Below, piece by piece: positions 1-9,886 of a stretch of 64,000 nt of DNA. A program made the position numbers and the translations under genes. This stretch comes from Phoenix dactylifera (lineage: Eukaryota > Streptophyta > Magnoliopsida > Arecales > Arecaceae), in assembly GCF_009389715.1 (NCBI RefSeq), contig NC_052409.1, positions 9,341,213-9,405,212 of the forward strand, given 5' to 3'. Position 1 is the first letter of the stretch; each line of letters begins with the position of its first letter. The notes beneath the pieces are model-generated. The model searched no databases and had not been told where the DNA came from. It saw only the letters and a list, made by a program, of their open reading frames with translations.

Positions 1-187
1 AATTAACCAAGGAAACTATGCCATAGCACATGGTGGCACCAAGTCGTGGTGCTGGAGAATCGTGCTCCACAAATTGTTCGTTATGAGACTGAGTCGTGGT
101 TATGATTTTTGAGTGTTATGTCAAGCAATGCAAGATTGTGTATGTTTCGTGACAGATTTACGAAGATATCAGCAAAGTAATGCTTAC

Positions 188-3100
188 CCAGCTAGTATCA
201 AAAGCAATGCCATCACCCACAACACATACTGATATGCTTTGTATTTGGAAGTAACCTGACTCGATGGGGGCAGATCTTGACGTTCCATCCAGCCAAATTG
301 AGGCCGGATCAACAAAATAAAACCAAGGAGAAAACCTGTTAAGAACCCCCCTATATCGGCCAAGATATCAACATGCGGAAAGATTCCAATGGCCAAGTTG
401 ACAATAATCATAAACACGAGAGTTAATAAAGCTGCAGCCTGCAATAAGAAATCAATGTGATGAGACCAATGAGTTGAATGAACATGAATTAAACTTGGAA
501 TATACAGCATGTATGTACCCTGTTGGAATAGATAGTCCAGTTTGTGATTAGTTCTGATAGCATTGATCCAAGAAGTCCAAACAAAGCAGCAGAAGCACTA
601 ACAGAAATATTATTTCTTAAGAGAAGAGCTGAAAGAACACTCCCACCAAACCCTGATAGAAGGTATATTACACCAATCCGTGCTGCTAGGAGGAAAAGAA
701 GTCAGGAAAATGGCATGTTCAAATGATATAAAAAACAAGACTTGAACTAAACAATGTGATTGAGATCGTGTATTATCATGCATGTAGAAAAGTACAAATC
801 ATCTCTGAAACATGCCAATGTGATGCCCTCAGAGCTCAGTGAACATTAAGGGGTGATACTCAATTAGAAGAGCATTATTCAAAACGAATAAGAATTTATT
901 CCTCACCAACCTATTAATGAAATTTAACAATTTCTTTCTTCTAATAATTTAATAGGATAAATTAAGAACAATGTTAAGAACAGAATTTACCAAATCCAAA
1001 TTGCTGTTCGAGGCGAATTCCAACAAAAACAAGGCTTAGCATATTTACAAGCAAATGGATAAGGCCCACATGCAGCCAGATACAAGCAACAAGCCTCCAT
1101 CCCTGATGCTGATGGACCACTTTGTTCCACTCAAGAGCTCCCAATTTCTCCAATCTGACAAGATCGAAAGTCAAAGATAATTAATTCTGTTCTAGGGATC
1201 TACTTCATAAGGTTATAATTGCATATATACCCCATTAGCAACCACATCCCCCTTCCAGCCCCCCAAAAAAATTCACACCATCGTAATCTTTTAAAGATTA
1301 CGGTACTCATAAAATAATATTTGATAGTTTAGTTTGTAACTCATAAGGTGTCAAGTAAGAACCTTAACTGTCACGAATACCCTATCTTGAGCAATTTCTT
1401 TGACACTAAAGTTTCTTTTTGGTAGACGCACTAAAGTTTGTTTCTATCAAGAAAAGAGGTCTGAATGTGTAATATTTTGCTCCAAATATTTGAAATATGA
1501 AAATACAAACAAAGAATCTCTTCTAGTTTTCTTTCTTTTTGAAATAACTGGCAAAGTTTGCTTCAAATGTCCACAACCACTAATACTAAATCTAATCAAC
1601 AGGTTTTAGCAATCTTTCTTCATTATAAAGGTCTCCACTGACTCAAACTAATTCATATGTTCCAAGCAATACATGTCTTGGACATCAGTGCCCCCCGCCC
1701 AACCACGTGATTGCAAATGCTATGACAATATCAAGGAGTCATGGCTAAAGTAAGTCATGCCACTATGTTAAATGAAATAGCAAATTGGGCTTTCGAGACT
1801 TTAATGAAGTAGCTTTAAATATCATCCCTTTAACATAAAGAAAATCAACAAACTACACATCCGCAATATGCAAAATTGAATAGCTAATTAGTTAGCAAAC
1901 AAGAAAACATGAATAATTCAGAGGTATTTAATGTCAGAGCTTGCCATTACAAGAGGCGACATGATTTTCTGACGTGAACTCACCTGCTTGTTACCATCCA
2001 GCGTGTGGGTGTGTGCCTCGCACACCTAAAGTCCCACAACCAAGGGTAAAGGTACTCTGAGACCTTCAATAAACTGTAGGTTGACAACCATTTTTGTTTA
2101 TTGTATCTACTCCTTTCTATTTCCTTCTTGCTTTTAACCTTGAAGTATCACTTTCAAGAGCCATAGGTGCTAGAAACTTTGATTTCCAGGACATTATAGA
2201 AATATTTTTCTCCCTCCAGAAAAATCATATGAATAAAGAAAGTTCTATCTCAAACAGGTAAAATTTTAGTGTTGCATGCAAGAAAATAACAGAAAAATGT
2301 ATATATTCTTTGCATTTTTTTTCAATAAATATAATAAAATACAAGTTTGCATAATCACATAATTCAAATAAAACCTGATTGGTGTCAAATTATTAAGCAA
2401 TGACAAGTAGTTCAGACTAGTTTTAAAGGAGCACTTGCATGTATCAGACTATTCTAAACATGATAACTTATTCAGCCAGTTCTACTTCTCGAATGTCAAG
2501 TACCTCAACAATGATATATTTTTCTTTTGAAATAATCCATTGCATATAGAAATCAGCACAATGATCAAGATCACAATTCCCCAACTAAAGAATATGCTAG
2601 ACCTTGAAAGGAAGAAATATACACGAGAGGAGGCCCCCCGGGGGGTGGGGGGGTGGGGCGTGGGGAAGCGAAGACAACCAAAACAAGAGATTGATGTCTT
2701 CCACTACTGCCCTCAACAGGTAGTCATGGTTGTATCGGAACCTGATACTGACCCGTGGGTGTTGTGCGGTGTGTATGCGAGCACGGACTACAGGGTTAGG
2801 AGAGCTCTTTGGCAAGAGATCGCCAACCTGACTGCCCAGGGTATCCCGACGGTGTTAGTTGGTGACTTCAATTGTATCCAGAGTGCGGGTGATAAGAGGG
2901 GAGGTGCGGAGTTCACGGATAGAGTGGATAGGAGGGAGTTTCGCGACTTCGTAATGCGGAACGGTCTGGTGGACCTAGGTTTTTTCGGGACCGCGGTTTA
3001 CCTGGTGTAACAATCAATCCGGTAGTGCTAGGGTTTGGGAGCGATTAGATAGGGCCTTTGCGACCCCAGATTGGATCCTCCGGTTCCCTACCTGCTGTGT

Positions 3101-6100
3101 TAGTCACTTACCCCGGATTGCATCTGACCACTGCCCTCTGCTGATTTCCACTTCATCGGGACCTGGTCATCATAGTCCCTTCCGCTTCGAGAAGATTTGG
3201 CTATCGTACCCTCAGTCTTGGGACATCGTTCGCGATGCATGGCGTGTCCCGGTACGGGGAAATGCGATGCAACGGGTCTCCCGCAAACTTGAGATTACCA
3301 AACGGCGGCTTCGTCGTTGGAATCGCGAGGAAGTGGGCGATATCTTTCGGAGAGTGGAGGGGGTCGAGACTGCGATTGCTGATCTACAGAGGAGAGAGGA
3401 TCTAGGAGGTGAACTTTCGGCGGAAGACATGACCGATCTCCGGGGACTTCTAGCGACCCACCATTCACTGCTACGGCAGCATGAGATTTTTTGGCGACAG
3501 AAATCTCGGGTCCAGTGGGTACGTGAGGGTGATCGCAACACTAGGTTCTTTCATCGGACGACGGTTATCCGGAGACAGCGGAGTATGATTCACTCATTGC
3601 GAGATGGGTCCGGTCAGCGTGTGGAGGGTGAGCCTGCCGTCAGACAGGCTTTACTTGATTTTTTCCGCACCAGATGGACGGAGGATGGAGGCCCTGATGT
3701 TGATGGCCTCCTTCCGAGGCCTGATGTGGGTATTGCTGATGATGAGAATATGACACTGGTTCGACCGGTGTCGGCGCGGGAGGTGGAGGAGGCAGTCTGG
3801 GCCCTGGCAGCGGATAAGGCTCCGGGACCCGATGGGTTCCCCCCTTTCTTTTTTCGGAAATATTGGGGTATCATTCGGGCTTCAGTGGTTGAGGCTGTGC
3901 AGTGCTTCTTCACTCAGGCAGCTATGCCTGAGGATTGAAAGGCCACCTTCATCACGCTCATTCCGAAGCGCCAGGAGGCGGTAGAGCCGGGACACTTTAG
4001 GCCCATCAGTTTGTGCACAACCTTGTATAAGATTGTGGCGAGAATAATGGTGGGCAGGATCAAGCCTCTATTGCCGGGCATTATCAGCCAAGAGCAGGGG
4101 GCCTTTGTGGCGGGGAGAAACATTTCCCACAATGTTATGTTGGCTCAGGAGATGATGTGGGATCTTCAGCGTGCATCGAAGCGGCGCAGCTTGATGGTAG
4201 TCAAGCTAGATATGGAGAGGGCATATGATAGGATCAGGTGGAGCTTTCTGCGGAAGGCTTTAGAGACCTACGGTTTCCATAGGAGATGGATTGGTTGGGT
4301 CCTAGGGTGCGTCCAGAGGCTAAAATTCTCCATTTTGGTCAACGGCACACCGACGAGTTTTTTCGAGTCCACTATGGGACTGCGGCAAGGATGTCCCCTA
4401 TCCCCTTACTTATTCATTATTTGTTCTGATATCTTGTCTCGTTCATTGCAGGGTGCGTGCACTAGTCGGGAGCTGGAGGCCTATGTCCCAGCACCGGGGG
4501 TGGGACCTATCTCTCATTTATTGTTTGCTGACGACTGTCTTCTTTTGACCAGGGCGCATGCTTCTGATGCACGGGTACTCGCTAGAGTGCTGGCAGGTTA
4601 CTGCGCGGCGTCCGGACAGAGAGTTAACTTCATGAAGTCAGCCATTCGGTTCAGCCCTAGCACGGAGATTAGAGTCAGACTGGAGATCAGGAGGATTCTG
4701 CAGATACCAGAGCAGGAGGGGACATTGGTCTACCTGGGAGTCCCTATCACAGGCCGGAGACTGCGGGTGACAGAGTGCTCCGGGCTGGTACAGCGGGTCG
4801 AGGCCAGGCTGGAGGGATGGAGGGCATCATCTCTATCCATGATGGGGAGATTGACACTGGTCAGATCGGTGTTAGGATCTATGCCGGTATATCTCATGGC
4901 CAACACTGTGGTCCCAAAGACGACTCTGCTGAAGATTGAACGTCTTCTTCGGAGCTTCTTGTGGGGTCTCATAGTGGGGGCCATGGGGTACATCTGGTGG
5001 CTTGGGAGCACGTCTGCCTCCCCATCAGTGAGGGTGGTCTGGGAGTGCATTCCCTCTTGGAGCGGCGTGAGGCCCTTGTTGCTCGACACGCAGCTCGCTT
5101 CTTGCTGGAGCCGCAGGGGCTTTGGAGCAGGGTGATGGCAGCCAGATTTGGCCGAGGGGGCTCTGAGGTGGCACGGAGTGGCCGCCGAACTTCCTTTATG
5201 TGGCGCGAGATTGCGAGGTATTTGCCGACTGTGTCGGCTAACACCAGGTGGCTGATAGGCGATGGGCGGAGCGTCGATGTGACCGATGATCCATGGGTGG
5301 ACACTTTGCCTCTGAGATGTTGGCCGACGATGGTGGATACTGAGGCAGCAGAGGGGCTTCGGGTGTGTGACCTCCTAGCACCAGGGAGGACAGAGTGGGA
5401 TGATACCAGACTACATCAGCTGTTTGGGACACATCTTGCTGCGAGGGTACGGTCCCTTCCAGTACCAGATTGCGAGGGGCCAGACGTTAGGGTCTGGGGC
5501 ACCTCATGCAGGGCCAGTGTCAGGCTGGGTGATCTATCCCGGGTCATCCAGCAGGAGCATGAGCGAGGACCAGACTGCGCCTGGATTTGGAGGTCCGGCC
5601 TCCAGCCGAGGGCAGCACTCTTCTTATGGAAGGTGATGTGGGATCGCCTTCCGACGAGAGCAGTGTTGAGCCGGCGTGCTTTGGGGATCCCCGCGGAGTG
5701 CGGGGTTTGCAGTGTTGATGAGACTGTGGATCATGTTCTATTTCAGTGCACTTGGGCGAGATCGACATGGCTGTGGACAGGTATCCCGGAGGAGGTGTGG
5801 CAGGAGAGGAGCCTCTTCCTGCATTTGATACGACAGGGGTTGGCCAGTCCCGGGTCATGCCAGGAGGCCATCCGAGCGACTTGCACTGCCCATCAGATCT
5901 GGCTGGCAAGGAACGCTCGCATTTTCAGTGGGCGCAGGATGTCGCCGAGGTTTGTTGCGGAGTCTGCTCGAGCACTAGCGATGGAGTCCAGACTTCCTAC
6001 CCCCTCAGACACACCCTTGACAGCTTGGGACACCTGGGGTTCCTCTACTGCTCAGGCAGCTCCTCGGACGGTGTTTTTCACCTGGGAGCCCCCACCCCCG

Positions 6101-7288
6101 AGCTTCCTCAAGGTAAACTTTGATGGGTCGGTGTTGGACAGAGGTACGCGAGGCGGGGCAGGCTTCGTCATACGGGACCCTCACTCTAGGGTTGTGGCAG
6201 CAGGTGGCTGCCAGTTGTTCGTCACATCAGTTCCAGGGGCAGAGCTGCGAGCTGCCTGGGCAGGTCTTCGCCATGCTCGGCAGGTGCTGCAGGCCAGCTC
6301 GATCATCCTGGAGGGTGACTCGGCTACAGTTATTGGCTGGATCCGGCGGGGACTGAGTGGTGAGAGCATCGACCATCCTCTGATCCGGGACATTAGGATG
6401 ATGGTGAGGGATGGCGTGGCCTTTGAGGCCAAGCATGTATTCAGGGAGGCCAATGGGGCGGCTGATTGGGTGGCTGCATTCGCGGCCCACCACTCTGGAT
6501 ACGCTCTGTGGGTGGGAGAGAGAGAGTTGCCATTGGCACTTCGTGAGATTGTGTATTTTGACTTTATTGGGTGTATTCAGGCACGCGTTGTCTGAAAAAC
6601 CCGGCTTTAGCAAAAAAAAAAAAAAAAAAAAAACAAGCCTAATGCTACCTCCAGGCGAAAACTTAGTGATCAGGGTGACGAAAACCTCGACATCATAAAA
6701 ACCAATTTCAATTAGCTCCCAATCAGTTAAAAAAAAGAGTTTTCTGTGAAAAACAACACATTAAATCTAAAAAGCTATGAATTTTCAAATTAAAAAAAAG
6801 GGACAAAAAAGGGTGACAAACAGGGGAAGAGGAGAAATGGAGCTAAAAAGGTGATGGAGATATCGCAAGTGCTATCAAATGACCTCTTTTCGCTTTAAAG
6901 GCCATAAAGATCCGAACTTTATCATAAAATTGAGAAATTGAAGTCAGGAATAGGATTAAAAAAGGGGGGAAATTCAAACATACGTAGAAGCCGAGGGCCC
7001 GAGGAGGGGATTCTCGTGGAGGGGCTGGAAGGAGAAGCGGTGGAGGAAGCGGGCGACGCACCGGCCGAAGCGGTTCGAGTGGTCAGGGCAGTTGTTGACG
7101 TATATCTCCACCACGAACACCGCCACGCACCCCACCACGATCAGCGGCACCACCCACGGCACCCACGGCCTCTCCTCCGTCTCCGGCGGGTCGTAGAAGT
7201 ACGGCACCGTGCCCCCGCCGCCGCCGCCTCCGCCGGCCCTGCTCTTGTTGCCGCCCCCGCCGCCCCTCTCCCCCTCCAACTCCGCCAT
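188..7288 (-). CDS. Rhomboid-like membrane protein, catalytic residues altered; 3' end outside window
   Basis: This is a multi-exon gene read right to left. Exons are 7288-6984, 1154-991, 682-519 and 438-188. All introns are GT-AG and the phases join without a break, giving about 294 codons. The last donor (GTAAGC, from 187) leads to a C-terminal exon beyond position 1. The N-terminus is Gly-rich with a PYFYDPP stretch, followed by a first membrane segment (about residues 42-62), a [14 protein letters not shown] segment carrying the rhomboid His/His/Asn pattern, and further hydrophobic helices. Plant rhomboids normally have GASGA around the catalytic Ser and AHIGG at the catalytic His. Here the sites read SASAA (Ser187 kept, flanking Gly lost) and ADIGG (Asp239 in place of His). 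The fold is clear, but intramembrane protease activity is doubtful, so it may be a pseudoprotease. Intron 1 is 5.8 kb and contains a LINE. The family call is firm; loss of activity is inference. Confidence 0.85.
1155..2674 (-). other. Rhomboid gene intron 1, part left of the LINE
   Basis: This is the 3' part of intron 1, AT-rich and without a supported ORF. The acceptor is the TTGTCAG ending at 1155. Short ORFs here have no recognisable features. The stretch 2632-2675 is a G/C-homopolymer-rich run immediately before LINE sequence becomes recognisable. Confidence 0.6.
2675..6632 (+). mobile_element. 5'-truncated L1-type LINE with C-terminal RNase H, antisense in rhomboid intron 1
   Basis: This non-LTR retrotransposon copy is about 3.96 kb and ends in a 22-bp poly(A) at 6611-6632. 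ORF1 and the N-terminal half of the endonuclease are missing, as expected for 5' truncation during target-primed reverse transcription. The right edge is sharp because of the poly(A). The left edge is estimated from where coding similarity begins. I could not find a convincing target-site duplication. The element points opposite to the host gene. Confidence 0.85.
2690..6595 (+). pseudogene. LINE ORF2 remnant (endonuclease-RT-zf-RVT-RNase H), three frame lesions
   Basis: Domains in order are: the C-terminal half of an apurinic-type endonuclease (VGDFN motif near 2858, ASDHCP near 3120); a reverse transcriptase with the LRQGCPLSP motif near 4380 and catalytic FADD near 4530; a zinc-binding zf-RVT region (C-x2-C and H-x4-C pattern) near 5690-5750; and a type I RNase H with VNFDGS, ELRAAW and EGDS near 6114-6320. 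The reading frame is broken by a shift near 2998, a TGA at 3936-3938 and another shift near 4960. The copy is therefore dead. The final RNase H domain is typical of plant L1 lineages. Three independent lesions point to an old insertion. Confidence 0.85.
6633..6983 (-). other. Rhomboid gene intron 1, part right of the LINE
   Basis: This is AT-rich intron sequence between the LINE poly(A) and the exon 1 donor (GTATGT read on the minus strand, 6983-6978). No gene is seen in it. Confidence 0.6.
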
Positions 7289-7867
7289 TTCCGCCGCTCA
7301 CTCTCTCGCCCCCACTGATAGCTTTTATGGCGACTGGTGGATGGTTTCCAGGGGTTTTGCTTGGCTTAGAAGGAGGGCGTCGGTGGTGGGGTAGGAGAGT
7401 GATGATAAGAAGAGATCGAGAGGGGTATCGTCCTTGATACTGTGATTGAAAAGAGGGGGTAAACGAGAGCTAGACGGCTCTGGAGATTTGTTTGGGTGAT
7501 TAAATTGGATGAAATCGGGAGCAGGAGCGGAAAAAAATGGTTTTTTTTTTAGGGCGGTGGGGGCCTGAGGGTAGTGGAGACTGACAGGAGAGCTGTGGGC
7601 GTGGGGCAGGCGGGTGACGACGGCGGTTGGTGCGTGTCGAGAGGAGCAGTTATCGTATCGGAATTCGAAAACGCCCGAGAAACGGGATTAACTGTAAGAC
7701 GTTATACCCACTCCATCAGTAACTAATCACACATTAATGGCGTCAAGCTCTATTAATGGCCGTCTGGCTCCCGACCAAAAAGCCAGAGACACATGGAGCT
7801 CCTATTTAGCTTATGCAGCGTCCGGGACCTTTCTGATCTTATGGGAGTCCTCATTTTCTGATTTTTT
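7289..7867. other. Upstream region of the rhomboid gene
   Basis: This should hold the 5' UTR and promoter of the minus-strand rhomboid gene. It is fairly GC-rich near the start codon and AT-rich further out. I see no confident TATA box and no other gene. Confidence 0.4.
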
Positions 7868-8335
7868 TTAAGATTAATTTCAATGGCAACTTCACTAATG
7901 ATGAAGATAAAGGTAAAGTGGGCTTTGTGATCAAAGATCATGAGTCTAAACTTGTGGCAGCTGGAGGTCGACACGTCTTCGATGAGTCAGTTAGTGCTAT
8001 AGAGTTGAGAGCTGCATGAAAAAGTATCATCTTCACCAGACGGGCTCTAGGAGCGGATTGTATCCACCTTGAAGGTGATGCGGTTTTGGTGATTAAATTA
8101 ATTCAGAAAAGTGTTGACAGGCACAGGCATCTAGATAGGCATCCGCTCTTGCAGGATATATATGAGATTGTGAGAGAGCTTGCAATGTTCCGGACTATCC
8201 ATGTTTATCGAAAGACGAACAGTGCGGCTGACTAGGTTGCATCATATTTGGCGCACTACTCAGAAGAATGTTGTTGGGAGAGATAGGAGTATGCCCACCC
8301 CACCCATGTGTCGACTTTTTTTAAAAAAAAAAATT
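7868..8335 (+). mobile_element. LINE 3' fragment (RNase H domain remnant)
   Basis: Translation on the plus strand recovers a LINE-type RNase H: a GFVIKD segment, an ELRAA helix, an EGDAV active-site segment and an H-(V/L)-YR...N-x-AAD tail. In-frame stops occur at the ELRAA helix and after the AAD motif. The fragment ends in an A-rich tail near 8322-8333. It belongs to the same broad family as the LINE in the rhomboid intron, but is a separate, more diverged copy of only about 0.47 kb. Confidence 0.75.
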
Positions 8336-8888
8336 ATGGGTGTACGCATGCATGCATGACATGAGTTGCCGTTGTATCATAAAAAAAAAAAAAAAAGAAA
8401 AAAAGAAAAGAAGAAAGAAAGAAAGAAAGGAAAAGCTCAGAGCCCTTTGCAAAGATAAGTTTTTTGTTCGTTCTTTTTAACTCCTCTTCGTTGGATTCGG
8501 CTTTTGCTCTTTGTTTATCATAATTTCTTGTTGGTAGGTTACCAAATGTTTTAACTTATAGCATGATTTGTAATTAATTAACTAATTGGTTTCTTATGTT
8601 ATTAACTAGATTACCTTCAAAGAGTGGACTTAATCCGGGATTTGAGGTTTGAGAATGCGACAACCAAAACTAAGATGACTCCTGCTGGCCCTGGAGGAAA
8701 AAAACAAAGAGAAAACTATTTTGTGCCAGAGAAATGAAAGGAAAAAAAATAAAATATAATTCATGCATAGAGGTTAAGATGATGAAATCTTAGCGAAGGA
8801 TCATGACATAAAGATAGAGATAGCAAAAATTGTATAAGTTATCCAAGGACTTCATTAAGGTGTAGAACCATGCTATCTACTTAAAAAA
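8336..8888. other. AT-rich spacer with A/GA-rich microsatellite
   Basis: No gene is seen. A poly(A)/(GAAA)n-like tract lies at about 8380-8432. The spacer ends at the GGTAC target site of the Ty3 element. Confidence 0.6.
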
Positions 8889-8893
8889 GGTAC

Positions 8894-9853
8894 TGTTGGG
8901 GAAATAAAATTTTTTCCCAAAATGACATAAATACCCCTAAGAAGCCGTACCACTTCCGACCCCAGACGGCCGAAGTCGGCGTCCGACTTCGGAGCGCCCG
9001 ACCTCGAGACCTCCGACCTAAGAAAAACCCCAATGTTCGAGGTCTACTCTTGTCAGCCACCTACTACGGCCGTGCGCCTCAGAGGTCCGGCCGAGGACCG
9101 TACCCTGACATTTATTGCGCATGGTCGCTGTAACCCTCCGGCTTACTCCATAATAAATGCGGATCTCCGGCTTACTCCACAATAAATGCGGATCTCCGGC
9201 TTACTCCACAATAAATGCGGATCTCCGGCTTACTCCACCATAAATGCGCATGGCTCCTGTCATCTACGGACTCTCAGCTCTCCACGGCAAATCAGCCCAG
9301 CAGAGTCTAGTCAACTATGATAAGTCTCTGATCTCGGGCATACCTCCGACGCCAATGCAATAATTCGTCTGACAGCGTGCTAGTTCTGGTTATACGACGC
9401 CCTCACCGCCGACATCAGAGCAATGATTCGCCTGACCATGCGCCGACCTGAACAACATGCCGAGCCGTACTACGGCCTCGCCCTGTTACATCGCAGGTAA
9501 ACCGACCCCCGCCTATAAAAGGGAGCCTTGGCCTCTCAGGAGGGGGTTGGAAGATTGATACACTCTACAGACATTATTTATCTCCCTTTCTACACTATTT
9601 GCCCCCTCCCTGACTTGAGCGTCGGAGGGCCGGCGCCGGAAAACCCGGCCACCGGTTTGTGTGCAGGCACCCGGACGGAGGACGCCGCCAACTGACGGAT
9701 CGCCGCTTCGCCAGGAGGATCTGCCGCCCCTTCTCTCCGACTGCCCCAGACGGAGGACGCCGCTCGCCGACGGACCGCCGCCCCACCGTGAGAACTCATC
9801 GCCGCTCCCTCTCCTCGACCGAAGACTGCCCCCGGGTCCAATTTCCAGCAACA
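8894..9853 (+). repeat. 5' LTR of the Ty3 element (960 bp)
   Basis: It matches the 3' LTR nearly base for base. A 29-bp unit starting GGATCTCCGG occurs three times at about 9161-9247 (five in the 3' LTR). TATAAAA at 9514-9520 is the likely core promoter. The internal domain begins at 9854 with TTGGCGCTAGAGG as candidate primer-binding site; the tRNA is not assigned. Confidence 0.92.
9514..9520 (+). promoter_or_regulatory. TATA box of the 5' LTR
   Basis: TATAAAA lies 340 bp before the LTR end and is repeated in the 3' LTR at 21360-21366. It is in the position expected for the U3/R promoter of a plant LTR element. Confidence 0.7.
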
Positions 9854-9886
9854 GTTGGCGCTAGAGGAAGGGCCCGAGTAGCAGTC

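Noticed and set aside
8894..9853. Regular short repeats in the LTR as a CRISPR-like array
   Set aside because: The units are contiguous without spacers and lie inside a plant LTR; the same array occurs in the other LTR.
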